Of a stretch of DNA of 58,361 nucleotides, positions 18,252 to 26,208 are shown one piece after another. The number at the start of each line of letters is the position of its first letter. Position 1 is the first letter of the stretch. Source of the stretch: an uncultured Pseudomonadota bacterium. GTDB taxonomy: Bacteria; Pseudomonadota; Gammaproteobacteria; Burkholderiales; Casimicrobiaceae. The position numbers and the translations under genes are program-made. The notes below the pieces were generated by a model. The model saw nothing but the letters and a program-made list of their open reading frames with translations, was not told the origin of the DNA and searched no databases. The stretch lies in the NCBI GenBank assembly GCA_937958295.1, contig CALFEY010000080.1, positions 1 to 58,361 of the forward strand, read 5' to 3'.

Positions 18252-19535
18252 TCAGCCGGGGACGTGCCCCCACAAGTCCACCACCAGGCCGGCGTCGGGC
18301 GCGAGCGCGGGCGCCGCGGTGCCGATGGCGGTGAATGGCAGGCCCGCGCCGCGCAACGCAGGATCCCACGCCAGGTGGGCGCTGCGGAACGCGGCGAGGT
18401 CGGGCAGGAAATAGATGAGGCGCGCGACCTGCGTGAGATCGCTGCCGGCCGCGGCGAAGATCGTGCGGGCCTTGGCGATGACGTCGGTCATCTGCGCGTG
18501 CACGGCATCGCGATAGTAGGGCGCGGCGGGATCGGTACGCGCCGCCGCGCAGGCGCCGCCGTCCTCGATGCCCATGAGACCCGCCACGAAGAGCAGGCCG
18601 TCGAAGCTGCGGGCTGGGAACATCCCGGGGCCGGGCAGCTCCACTTCGCATTCGATGTCGCGGATGCGGCCCTTCGCTTGTGCGTGCGCGGCCACCACGT
18701 TCACCTCGATGGTGGCGGCGCTCGTGCCGAAGGCCGGGTGCCGGACGGGCACGACGGTGGTGGGCGGGATGCGGCCGTCGAAGGCGCGCGACCACGCCTG
18801 CCAGAAGGCGGGGAAGTCCTCGGCATGGCTCAAGTACACCTGTGCCTTCAGCACGAGATCGAGGGCGCTGCCCGCGGCCGCAAGGGCGGGCACCAGCCGC
18901 TGCTGCACGAGGTAGTCGGTCTCGAGCTTGATGCGCGTGCCGTTCCATAGCTGGCCCGGAGGCACCATCGCCTCCGCGGCAAGCGCGCCGGAAGCGTCAC
19001 GCGCGAGCTGCCCCGCCACGAAGACGAGATCGCCGGCGCGCACGCACGGCGCGTAGCCCGAGGTGCTTGGCACGTTGAGGCGGTCGCGCCCAAGAGCCTC
19101 GACCGCGTAGCCGCTGGCCAGCGTGGGCGCGAGCACCTGCACGTCCATCGACATGCCGGGGTTGACGAGCGCGTCGACGATCACCGACGTGCTCGGCGCC
19201 ACCTGGCCCGCCAGGGCCTGCTTGCGCGCCACGTGGTAGGGATCGACGTTGTGCGCGTGCGGATAGTACTGGTCGAGGCGTACGACTTGCGAGAGCGCGC
19301 TGCCGGCGGCCTGGAGGGAGCGGTCCATGCGGGCGAAGATCGCCTCGGCCTCGCGCTGTGCCTGGGGCGCAACGCCGAGCGGGCGATCCTTGCGCAGGAC
19401 ATCGAGGTCGGGACGACCGTCGGGCAGCACGGCCCGCAGGCCGGTGCCCAGCACCCAGTTGCCCGCCCGCACAAAGGGGACGTGCACGACCTCGCCCGGG
19501 ACGAAGGCGGTGGTGCCGAAGCGCTCGAGGGGCAT
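18252..19535 (-). CDS. Triple RidA-domain fusion protein
   Basis: 427 residues containing three successive RidA/YjgF-YER057c-UK114 domains (about 1-145, 150-300 and 300-427). Single RidA proteins are about 130 residues and form trimers, so this chain may fold as an intramolecular trimer. Each unit shows the family pattern of a G(D/N)LVFVAGQ-type strand, a helix with VxKAQVYL or its equivalent, and a terminal strand. The catalytic Arg of imine-hydrolysing RidA (in the RxxVEV strand) is not apparent in any unit: the equivalent positions read STSVIVDA, TSAATIEV and FTAIGTA. A deaminase role is therefore doubtful. It lies 33 bases downstream of tctC on the same strand and is probably co-transcribed. 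Confidence 0.82.
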   Translation of the reverse strand: MPLERFGTTAFVPGEVVHVPFVRAGNWVLGTGLRAVLPDGRPDLDVLRKDRPLGVAPQAQREAEAIFARMDRSLQAAGSALSQVVRLDQYYPHAHNVDPYHVARKQALAGQVAPSTSVIVDALVNPGMSMDVQVLAPTLASGYAVEALGRDRLNVPSTSGYAPCVRAGDLVFVAGQLARDASGALAAEAMVPPGQLWNGTRIKLETDYLVQQRLVPALAAAGSALDLVLKAQVYLSHAEDFPAFWQAWSRAFDGRIPPTTVVPVRHPAFGTSAATIEVNVVAAHAQAKGRIRDIECEVELPGPGMFPARSFDGLLFVAGLMGIEDGGACAAARTDPAAPYYRDAVHAQMTDVIAKARTIFAAAGSDLTQVARLIYFLPDLAAFRSAHLAWDPALRGAGLPFTAIGTAAPALAPDAGLVVDLWGHVPG

Positions 19536-19568
19536 GGCGTGGATGCTCTCGCGGCCGGATCGCGTGCG

Positions 19569-20558
19569 TCAATCGACGCGGACGCCGGCCTCTTTGATCG
19601 TCTTGGCCGCGCGGTCGCGCTCTTGCCGCAGGAAGGTGCCGAACTCCGCCGGCGTCGAGCTCAAAGGCTCCATGGCGGCACCCTGCATGAAGTTGCGCAC
19701 GGCGGGCGTCTGCAGCGCGATGACGAGCTCCTTGTGCATGCGATCGAGCACCGGCTGCGGCGTGCCCTTCGGCGCGACGAGGCCGTTCCACACGTACGCG
19801 GAATAGCCGGGATAGCCGGCTTCGTCGATCGTGGGCACGTCGGGCAGCAGCGGCGAGCGCTTGCTGCCCGTGACCGCGAGCGCCCGCAGGCGGCCCTCCT
19901 TGATGTGGTTGGCCATCGTGGCCAGCCCCGGCATGCCGACCTTGACCTGCCCGCCGAGCAGGTCCGTGGTCACCTGCGCGCTGCCCTTGTACGGGATGTG
20001 GGTCATCTTGAGATCCGCGCGGGACAGGAACATCGCCATGAACAGGTGCTGTGCGCTGCCGTTGCCCGACGACGCATAGTCCACCTGTCCCGGGTTCTGC
20101 TTCACGTAGGCCACGAATTCCTGCAGCGTCTTCGCCGGGAACGACGGGTGGACGACGAGCACCGCCGGCTCGCGGCCGAACAGCGAGATCGGCGCGAAGT
20201 CCTCCACCGGGTCGAAGGTGAGCTTGCCGTACAGGGACGGGCTGATCACCTGCGGATTGGAGGCGAGCAGCAGCGTGTAGCCGTCGGGGGCCGACTTGGC
20301 CGCCAAGTCGGCGCCGACCATCGCACCCATGCCGGGCTTGTTGTCGACGACCACCTGCTGGTTGAGCTGGCGCGAGAGCTCCTGCGCGATCACGCGCATT
20401 GGCGCATCGGACGCGCCGCCGGCGGAGTAGGGAACCACGACCTTGATCGGGCGATTCGGGTAATCCTGCGCGATAGCGGGGGCGAGGAGGGACAGGGCCA
20501 GCAGCGGCGCCAGCAGCCTGCGCAGGCGAAGGGGGCGACGAAACACGGAAAGGGTCAT
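19569..20558 (-). CDS. Bug/TctC-family periplasmic solute-binding protein
   Basis: 329 residues. Signal peptide with basic RRPLRLRR, hydrophobic core and probable cleavage after AIA (30), then QDYPNRPIKVVVPYSAGG, the hallmark start of tripartite tricarboxylate transporter binding proteins. Further family motifs are KPGMGAMVGAD, YGKLTFDPVEDFAPIS and LPDVPTIDEAGYPGY. Ligands of this family are usually carboxylates or amino-acid-like compounds. The membrane subunits TctA/TctB are not in the window, as is common for Bug proteins. ATG 20558 is chosen because the signal peptide starts there. It is preceded by a copy of the GTGAA-N7-TTCAC dyad. Confidence 0.94.
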   Translation of the reverse strand: MTLSVFRRPLRLRRLLAPLLALSLLAPAIAQDYPNRPIKVVVPYSAGGASDAPMRVIAQELSRQLNQQVVVDNKPGMGAMVGADLAAKSAPDGYTLLLASNPQVISPSLYGKLTFDPVEDFAPISLFGREPAVLVVHPSFPAKTLQEFVAYVKQNPGQVDYASSGNGSAQHLFMAMFLSRADLKMTHIPYKGSAQVTTDLLGGQVKVGMPGLATMANHIKEGRLRALAVTGSKRSPLLPDVPTIDEAGYPGYSAYVWNGLVAPKGTPQPVLDRMHKELVIALQTPAVRNFMQGAAMEPLSSTPAEFGTFLRQERDRAAKTIKEAGVRVD

Positions 20559-20624
20559 CGGCGTGCTCCCAGTCAGGAGGTGGAGATCGACGGCTTGCAA
20601 GGACAGCCGCGCGCGAACGCCGAT

Positions 20625-20640
20625 GTTGCGGGACCGCAAC
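20625..20640. promoter_or_regulatory. Inverted repeat upstream of the Bug/TctC gene
   Basis: GTTGCGG (20625-20631) and CCGCAAC (20634-20640) form a 7-bp dyad with a 2-bp centre, 67 bases upstream of the tctC start and about 20 bases from the GTGAA-N7-TTCA site. It may be a second protein site or a structural part of the leader. Confidence 0.3.
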
Positions 20641-20660
20641 GACGCGAACAACACCATCTC

Positions 20661-20677
20661 GTGAACAGTCTATTCAA
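20661..20677. promoter_or_regulatory. Operator-like dyad, copy 2
   Basis: GTGAACAGTCTATTCAA, overlapping the LysR stop codon (20670-20672) and 103 bases upstream of the minus-strand Bug/TctC start. It matches copy 3 (22933) at 15 of 17 positions; one half-site ends in A instead of C. Confidence 0.58.
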
Positions 20678-21626
20678 GTCCGTGGCGCAAGGCCGCCGGG
20701 CCGCTCTCGTGCACCATTCCGAGACGCCGGTCCCAAGGTGGGGCGTCGCCGAACTCGTCGACCAGGAAGCGCACGAGGGTCTGTACGCACTGCGACATCG
20801 TGGGGTTGGGCAGGTAGGCGGCGTAGAGCACGCCGGCGGGCAGCTCGTGCTGCGGCAGGAGGCGCACCAGGCGGCCTGCCACGAGGTCATCGGCCGCCGC
20901 CATGGTGGGCAGCGCCGCCACGCCAAGGCCGCCGCGCACCGCCTGCAGGATGCCGTCCGCGTTGTTGGCCCTGAAGCTGCCGTGCACGCGCACGGTTTCC
21001 TCCTTGGCGCCCTGGCGGAACTGCCACTCCCCCCGGCTGTTCGAGCAGTACAAGAGGCAATTGTGGAGCGTGAGGTCTTGCGGCACGGCCGGGGCCGGGT
21101 GGGTGGCAAGATAGTCCGGCGAGGCACACAGCACCCATCGCCATGGCGCGAGCCGCCGCGCCACGAGCGTGCGCAGACGGGGGATGTCGGCCGAGCGGAT
21201 GACGAGGTCCTCGCCACCGGTGACGAGGTCCGCGAAGCGGTCGGTGAGATGCACCTCCGCCGTCACGTCGGGATGCGCATGCAGGAAGCGCGTGAGCGCG
21301 GGCAGGAGATGAAGGCGACCGAAGGCGATTGCGGCGCTGATGCGGATGTGGCCGCCGGGGGCGTGACGGAACTGCTCGACCTCGTGCACGGCGCTTTCGG
21401 CTTCCGCGATCACGTGCTTGCAGCGGTCGTAGAACACGCTCCCGGCCGCGGTGAGGCCGAGCTTGCGCGTCGTGCGGTGCATCAGCTTCACGCCGAGCAG
21501 GCGCTCGAGGTCGGCAAGGTGCTTGGTGACAAGCGCCTTCGATACGTCGAGCTTTTCCGCGGCGGCGGAGAAGCTGCCGGTGTCGGCGATCGTGGCGAAG
21601 GTGACGAGGGCGTTGAGGTTGAGCAT
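20670..21626 (-). CDS. LysR-type transcriptional regulator
   Basis: 318 residues. N-terminal winged helix-turn-helix (residues about 1-65: LNALVTFATIADTGSFSAAA ... SKALVTKHLADLERLLGVKL), then a linker helix and a periplasmic-binding-like effector domain. Start ATG 21626 gives the standard LysR opening; longer upstream frames have no family character. It sits directly upstream of tctC-ridA3 on the same strand, and next to three copies of a common dyad, so it is the natural candidate to bind them. The effector is unknown. No copy of the dyad is seen in its own promoter region (21627-21729). Confidence 0.93.
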   Translation of the reverse strand: MLNLNALVTFATIADTGSFSAAAEKLDVSKALVTKHLADLERLLGVKLMHRTTRKLGLTAAGSVFYDRCKHVIAEAESAVHEVEQFRHAPGGHIRISAAIAFGRLHLLPALTRFLHAHPDVTAEVHLTDRFADLVTGGEDLVIRSADIPRLRTLVARRLAPWRWVLCASPDYLATHPAPAVPQDLTLHNCLLYCSNSRGEWQFRQGAKEETVRVHGSFRANNADGILQAVRGGLGVAALPTMAAADDLVAGRLVRLLPQHELPAGVLYAAYLPNPTMSQCVQTLVRFLVDEFGDAPPWDRRLGMVHESGPAALRHGLE

Positions 21627-21729
21627 CGGGCGGGAAACGGGGAAGGACGTTGTCGCGGTGAGAATCGAGCGCGAGCCGCCGCCGTCATAATGTCCGCGCG
21701 GCGCCCGTCTTGCCGCCAATGATGACACC

Positions 21730-22356
21730 ATGGCCGATTCCCCTCCGCTCGTTGCCCCCCGCTCGCCGTCCGATATCTTCTGGTCTTTCGCGGTCCTGGC
21801 CCTGCAGGGCTTCGGCGGCGTGGCCGCCGTGGCGCAGCGGGAGATCGTCGAGCGCCGTCGCTGGATGTCGCGCGAGGAGTTCCTGGAGGAGTGGGCCGTG
21901 GCGCAGGTGCTGCCCGGACCCAATATCGTGAACCTCTCGATCATGATCGGGCAGCGCCACTTCGGGGTGCGGGGCGCGGTGGCCGCGCTCGGAGGCATGC
22001 TGCTCCTGCCGCTCGCGGTGGTGCTCGCGATGACCCTACTTTATGCCACCGTGCAGGACCACCCGGTGGCTCGCGGGGCGCTGCGTGGGATGGGCGCCGT
22101 GGCGGCCGGCCTGATCCTCGGCACTGCGCTCAAGATGATCGTCGCGCTGCAGGGCAATGTCATGGGCCGCGCGGCATGCGCCATCGTGGCGCTCGCCGGG
22201 TTCCTGGGCTTTACCGTGCTGGGCCTGCCGCTCATCGTAGTCCTTGGCGTGGTGGGGGCGGTGGCGATGGCGTGGGCGTATCGCGCGCTCGGCGCGTCGC
22301 CGCCGCCGGCGCAAGGCGCGACCGCACCGCAGGTGCCCGGGAAGCCGTCGCCATGA
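21730..22356 (+). CDS. chrA: CHR-family (chromate-type) transporter, N-terminal half protein
   Basis: 208 residues with one CHR domain: LQGFGGVAAVAQREIVERR and the following AQVLPGPNIVNLSIMIG are the family signature. Several hydrophobic segments follow, ending in a Pro/Ala-rich tail. It is one half of a pair of short-chain CHR proteins that would act together as an inner-membrane anion exporter (chromate or another oxyanion). Stop and next start overlap (ATGA), so the two are translated together. It is divergent from the LysR gene across 103 bp. Confidence 0.9.
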   Translation: MADSPPLVAPRSPSDIFWSFAVLALQGFGGVAAVAQREIVERRRWMSREEFLEEWAVAQVLPGPNIVNLSIMIGQRHFGVRGAVAALGGMLLLPLAVVLAMTLLYATVQDHPVARGALRGMGAVAAGLILGTALKMIVALQGNVMGRAACAIVALAGFLGFTVLGLPLIVVLGVVGAVAMAWAYRALGASPPPAQGATAPQVPGKPSP

Positions 22357-22913
22357 CGGGCATCGACTGGGCCTCGTTCTTCGGCCACTTCCTCGGGTGG
22401 TCGATCATGTCGGTGGGCGGGGCGATGTCCACCGCGCCGGCGATGTACCGTTACCTGGTGGACCAACAGCACTGGCTGACGGCGGCGCAGTTCACGCATG
22501 GCGTGGCGATCGCGCAGGCGGCGCCAGGGCCCAACATCCTGTTCGTGGCCGTCCTTGGCTGGAGCGCCGGCATGAATGCCGGGGGCTATGCGCAAGCCGC
22601 GCTGGGGCTCGTCGTGGCCACGGTAGGCATCATGCTGCCGAGCTCGCTCCTTACCTACGTCTCGGCGAGCTGGGTGCAGCGCCATCGCGGGCTGCGCGCG
22701 GTGCGCGCCTTCAAGCAGGCGATGGCGCCGCTGGTGGTGGCGCTGCTGTTCTCGATCGGACTCATGCTCGCCAAGGGCGAGTCGTGGCCCGCGCCTGCGT
22801 GGGCACTGTGGGCCCTCACCGCGGGCGCGGCGATCCTCGTGTGGCGCACGCGATTGCACCTGCTCTGGCTTCTCGGCATTGGCGCCCTGCTGGGGGCGAG
22901 CGGGCTCGTGTAG
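22353..22913 (+). CDS. chrA: CHR-family (chromate-type) transporter, C-terminal half protein
   Basis: 186 residues, second CHR domain with the parallel motif AIAQAAPGPNILFVAVLG and SVGGAMSTAPAMYRYL. It starts at ATG 22353, overlapping the stop of the first half gene by 4 bases. Four or five membrane segments are visible. Together with the first half it corresponds to a full bidomain ChrA split into two genes, a known arrangement of paired short-chain CHR proteins with antiparallel topology. Substrate is uncertain; the neighbourhood is catabolic rather than metal-related. Confidence 0.9.
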   Translation: MTGIDWASFFGHFLGWSIMSVGGAMSTAPAMYRYLVDQQHWLTAAQFTHGVAIAQAAPGPNILFVAVLGWSAGMNAGGYAQAALGLVVATVGIMLPSSLLTYVSASWVQRHRGLRAVRAFKQAMAPLVVALLFSIGLMLAKGESWPAPAWALWALTAGAAILVWRTRLHLLWLLGIGALLGASGLV

Positions 22914-22932
22914 CGGCGCCGCGCGCGACGCG

Positions 22933-22949
22933 GTGAACAGTCAATTCAC
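22933..22949. promoter_or_regulatory. Operator-like dyad, copy 3
   Basis: GTGAACAGTCAATTCAC, 91 bases upstream of the FAH-family gene and 19 bases after the transporter stop. It is a perfect GTGAA/TTCAC dyad, nearly identical to copy 2. A further small repeat, ATGGT-CCTT-ACCAT, is at 22976-22989. Confidence 0.6.
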
Positions 22950-23040
22950 AGCAAGCGCTAGGTGCGGCCGGCAAATGGTCCTTACCATCGGGTCCTCGCA
23001 GCGCCGCAGTGGCGCGCTTCAAAGCCGGGAGAGACTTGCC

Positions 23041-23913
23041 GTGAAACTCGCCACCTACTCGTACCGCGGACAGCGCGGCGTGGGACGCCTCACCGACGAC
23101 GGGGTGGCCGTCGTGCCCTTCGACTTGCCGGCTGCGGAGGCGGCGCGGGGACTCCTGGCGGTGGTGGAGCGCGCGGCGGCGGGCGCGCCCGCGCCTGCCG
23201 AGCGCAGCGCGGCGCTCCCGCTCGCGGAGGTGACCCTGGAAGCCCCCATTCCCCTGCCGCGCCGCAATCTCTTCTGCGTGGGCCGCAACTACCACGCGCA
23301 TGCCCGCGAGCTGTCGGGGTCGGTGTTCAAGGGCAACGCCCCGGATCCTGCGGCCTGGCCCATGGTGTTCACCAAGGTGCCCGAGTCCGTGGTGGGACCC
23401 GGCGACCCCATCGTGCTGCCGCTCGGCGTGTCCGACCAAATCGACTACGAGGCCGAGCTCGCGCTCGTCATCGGCCGCGGCGGGCGCAACATCCCGCGCG
23501 AGCAGGCGATGGCCCATGTCTTCGGCTACACGATCGTCAACGACGTCACCGCGCGCGACGTGCAGATGCGTCACGCGCAGTGGGACCTCGGCAAGTCCTT
23601 CGACACGTTCTGCCCGATGGGGCCGTGGCTCGTCACCGCCGACGCCGTCGACGCCGCGGACATCGGTGTGCGGTGCTGGGTCAACGGCGACCTGCGCCAG
23701 AGCGCGCGCACGCGCGACCTCATTTTCGACCTGCCTTCGCTGGTGGAGACGTGCTCGCGCGGCATCACGCTCTACCCCGGCGACATCATCGCCACGGGCA
23801 CGCCCGCCGGCGTGGGTCTCGGCATGACGCCGCCCACGTTCCTGCGCAATGGCGACGTCGTGCGCATCGAGATCGAGGGCATCGGCGTGCTGGAGAACCG
23901 GGTCACGCGCTGA
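23041..23913 (+). CDS. Fumarylacetoacetate hydrolase (FAH) family protein
   Basis: 290 residues. The FAH fold is indicated by NLFCVGRNYHAHA, the metal-ligand set E137, E139 (YEAELALVIG) and D168 (TIVNDVTARD), then QWDLGKSFDTFCPMGPW and GDIIATGTPAGVG. Members catalyse metal-dependent hydrolysis, hydration or decarboxylation of 2-keto acids and acylpyruvates. The start is GTG 23041, with GGGAGAG about 7 bases upstream. It is preceded by dyad copy 3, so it is likely co-regulated with the alpha/beta hydrolase and tctC-ridA3 units, and is a plausible terminal enzyme of a carboxylate breakdown route. Confidence 0.92.
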   Translation: MKLATYSYRGQRGVGRLTDDGVAVVPFDLPAAEAARGLLAVVERAAAGAPAPAERSAALPLAEVTLEAPIPLPRRNLFCVGRNYHAHARELSGSVFKGNAPDPAAWPMVFTKVPESVVGPGDPIVLPLGVSDQIDYEAELALVIGRGGRNIPREQAMAHVFGYTIVNDVTARDVQMRHAQWDLGKSFDTFCPMGPWLVTADAVDAADIGVRCWVNGDLRQSARTRDLIFDLPSLVETCSRGITLYPGDIIATGTPAGVGLGMTPPTFLRNGDVVRIEIEGIGVLENRVTR

Positions 23914-23934
23914 CGCGAGGCGCGTGGCGCCGGC

Positions 23935-23954
23935 GGCGGCGCCCTTGCGCCGCC
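23935..23954. terminator. Stem-loop between convergent FAH gene and yicC
   Basis: GGCGGCGC (23935-23942) and GCGCCGCC (23947-23954) form an 8-bp GC-only stem with loop CCTT in the 72-bp convergent gap. No T-run follows, so termination may need Rho. Confidence 0.45.
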
Positions 23955-23985
23955 TGGCCGCGGGTCGGGGGAGTCGGCCCGAGGG

Positions 23986-24852
23986 CTACTCGACGTTCTG
24001 CACCTGCTCGCGCATCTGCTCGATCAGCACCTTGAGCTCGAGCGAGGCCTGGGATACTTCACCGTCCACCGACTTGGAGCCGAGGGTGTTGGCCTCGCGA
24101 TGCAGCTCCTGCGCGAGGAAGTCGAGACGCTTGCCCGCGCTGCCGCCGGCGGCGATCACGCGGCGGACCTCCGCCACATGGGCGGTGAGACGGGCGAGCT
24201 CCTCGGCCACGTCCACCTTGGTGGCGAAGAGGGCGAGCTCGAGCTTCAAGCGCTCCTCGTTCGGGTCGAGCGCGGCCTCACGCAGGCGGGCCGCGAGCTT
24301 GTCGGTATAGGCGGCGTGGATGGCGGGCACGCGCGGCAGGACGCGCGCGACCTGCGCCTCGATGCCCGCGCAACAGGCTTCCAGCACCGCCGCGGTCTTC
24401 TCGCCTTCCCGCCGGCGGGCCGCGGCGAGATCGCGCAACGCCTGCGCGACGAGTCCGGCCACGCGTTCGGCCAAGGCAGCCGGCGGCACCGTGGGCTCGG
24501 CGAGCACCCCGGGCCAGCGCAGGATCTCGTTCACCGAAAGGGGGCGGGCGCCGGGAACCGCGCGCGTCACGTCCGCCGCCGCGGCGGCGAGCTCGCTCAC
24601 GCGCGTGGCGTCCACGGCGAGGCCGGAAGTGCCCTGCTGCGTACGATTGAGCGCCACGCGGCACTCGACCTTGCCGCGCCGCAGCGCCCCGCCGAGCGTT
24701 TCGCGCAGGGCCGGCTCACTGGCGCGCAGCTCGTCGGGCAGCTTGACGGTGAGGTCGAGATAGCGGTGGTTGACCGAGCGCAGCTCGACCGCGAGGGAAA
24801 CACCGGGCAATTCGGCCGTTACCGCCGCAAAGCCGGTCATGCTGAGGATCAT
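23986..24852 (-). CDS. yicC: YicC-family endoribonuclease
   Basis: 288 residues, the usual length. Starts MILSMTGFAAV and contains SVNHRYLDL near the N-terminus. The conserved C-terminal domain has KRLDFLAQELHREANTLGSK followed by LELKVLIEQMREQVQNVE, the family hallmark. YicC proteins are reported to be RNA-cleaving enzymes affecting small-RNA stability and stationary-phase fitness. In other genomes yicC often neighbours gmk; here they are separated by the catabolic island, which may have been inserted between them. A candidate promoter lies at 24995-25023. Confidence 0.95.
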   Translation of the reverse strand: MILSMTGFAAVTAELPGVSLAVELRSVNHRYLDLTVKLPDELRASEPALRETLGGALRRGKVECRVALNRTQQGTSGLAVDATRVSELAAAAADVTRAVPGARPLSVNEILRWPGVLAEPTVPPAALAERVAGLVAQALRDLAAARRREGEKTAAVLEACCAGIEAQVARVLPRVPAIHAAYTDKLAARLREAALDPNEERLKLELALFATKVDVAEELARLTAHVAEVRRVIAAGGSAGKRLDFLAQELHREANTLGSKSVDGEVSQASLELKVLIEQMREQVQNVE

Positions 24853-24994
24853 CGGAGTGTCCGTGGGCGCCCGCGGCAGGCGGGGGCGGATTCGTCAGGA
24901 AGGGTCGTGCTTTCCCGAGACGTCGGCGCAGGTCGCGCCGCGAAAAGTGCGCGTGCGCGGCGCCTTCCTTTACATTGGCGGCCGGGTTGTCGAG

Positions 24995-25023
24995 AATGTA
25001 TGCGTTATCAGGCGCCTGCGCAA
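24995..25023 (-). promoter_or_regulatory. Candidate sigma-70 promoter for yicC
   Basis: On the minus strand, TTGCGC (25018-25023) and TACATT (24995-25000) are separated by 17 bp. The implied leader is about 135 nt. The hexamers match reasonably but no other support is available. Confidence 0.4.
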
Positions 25024-25048
25024 GCATGCCAGGCCTTGACTGGCATGC
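25024..25048. promoter_or_regulatory. Perfect 9-bp inverted repeat in the yicC/kinase divergent region
   Basis: GCATGCCAG (25024-25032) and CTGGCATGC (25040-25048) flank a 7-bp centre. It abuts the candidate -35 of yicC and lies 86 bases before the kinase start, so it could be an operator acting on both genes. No T-run is present on either strand. Confidence 0.45.
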
Positions 25049-25134
25049 GAATTGCGAGGCCTTGCTCCTCGCTGGCCGCGCCCGCCGGGGCCCGATACCC
25101 GTCCGCCCAAGCCTCGCGCAAAAAGAACCGACCC

Positions 25135-26073
25135 ATGCCCGTCACCAACCAGGCCTTAGCCGGCGGCTACCAGCTGCTCAACTACCGGATCGACCGGCAG
25201 ATCAGCCGCGGTGGCTTTTCGATCGTCTATCGCGCTTTCGACGAAGACGGCAGCCCGGTGGCCATCAAGGAGTACCTGCCGTCGTCGCTGGTGCTGCGCA
25301 CGGAAGGCGACATCGTTCGCGCGAGCTCGGCGGAGAACCTCACCTCGTTCCGCTACGGGATGAAGTGCTTCTTCGAGGAAGGCCGGGCGCTGGCCAAGAT
25401 CAATCACCCCAACGTGGTGCGGGTGCTGAACTTCTTCCGCGCCAACGAGACGGTGTACATGGTCATGCGCTACGAGCGTGGCCGCACCCTGCAACAGCAG
25501 ATCCAGATGCGCCAGGACCAGATGTCCGAGCGCCTGGTGCGCCACGTGTTCATGCACCTGCTGAACGGCCTGCGCGAGGTGCACACGCACAAGCTCCTGC
25601 ACCTCGACATCAAGCCCGCCAACATCTACCTGCGCACCGACGGCTCGCCAGTGCTCCTCGACTTCGGGGCCGCACGCCAGACGCTGACCAGCGCCCGGCC
25701 CAAGCTCGCCCCGATGTACACGCCCGGATTCGCGGCGCCCGAGCAGTATCGCGAGCCCGACCGCCTGGGTCCCTGGACGGACGTGTACGGCGTGGGCGCG
25801 TCGATGTTCGCCTGTCTCGCCGCGTTCGCGCCGCAGGCCGCCGACGCCCGCCTGTCGGAAGATCATCTCGTGTCCGCCAAGAAGATCTGGGCCGGCCAGT
25901 ACTCCGACAACATCCTCGAAGTCATCGACTGGTGCCTTCGTCTCGATCCGCTCGAGCGGCCGCAGAGCGTGTTCGCGCTGCAGAAGGCCATCCGCGACAT
26001 TCCCCAGGTCAAGCGCAAGCTCACCTTCTTCGGCAGCTTGAAGAAGCTTCTCTTCTCCGAGATCGGCGCATGA
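25135..26073 (+). CDS. Ser/Thr protein kinase (Hanks-type, non-RD)
   Basis: 312 residues with a complete kinase domain: glycine-rich ISRGGFSIVYRA (about 24-34), VAIKEYL with Lys45, catalytic HLDIKPAN with Asp158, then LDFGAAR and FAAPEQYREP. The residue before the catalytic Asp is Leu, not Arg, so it is a non-RD kinase, often not controlled by activation-loop phosphorylation. No transmembrane segment or sensor domain follows, so it is probably cytoplasmic and soluble. A PP2C phosphatase gene follows 135 bases downstream, forming a likely reversible phosphorylation pair. The start ATG 25135 is fixed by the domain boundary; longer frames overlap yicC in antisense. Confidence 0.92.
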   Translation: MPVTNQALAGGYQLLNYRIDRQISRGGFSIVYRAFDEDGSPVAIKEYLPSSLVLRTEGDIVRASSAENLTSFRYGMKCFFEEGRALAKINHPNVVRVLNFFRANETVYMVMRYERGRTLQQQIQMRQDQMSERLVRHVFMHLLNGLREVHTHKLLHLDIKPANIYLRTDGSPVLLDFGAARQTLTSARPKLAPMYTPGFAAPEQYREPDRLGPWTDVYGVGASMFACLAAFAPQAADARLSEDHLVSAKKIWAGQYSDNILEVIDWCLRLDPLERPQSVFALQKAIRDIPQVKRKLTFFGSLKKLLFSEIGA

Positions 26074-26174
26074 GCTCCCGGTGCGGGGATCGTCCGGCGC
26101 GCCCGCCGGGGCGTGCTGCCGCACGCCGCCGCGGCGTGCCGCGCGCTGGCCGTCGCGAGTGCGAAGGAACCCGC

Positions 26175-26201
26175 TTGCCGCCGTCGCCCTTGACGTAAAA
26201 T
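26175..26201 (+). promoter_or_regulatory. Candidate promoter giving a near-leaderless PP2C transcript
   Basis: TTGCCG (26175-26180) and TAAAAT (26196-26201) with a short 15-bp spacer. The start ATG is at 26209, so initiation 6-8 bases after the -10 would give an mRNA with almost no leader. No clear SD precedes the ATG. Spacing is suboptimal. Confidence 0.35.
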
Positions 26202-26208
26202 CCGCGGG

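Noticed and set aside
24100..25134. Upstream in-frame extension of the kinase gene.
   Set aside because: The added residues lie antisense to yicC and resemble no domain; ATG 25135 fits the kinase family start.
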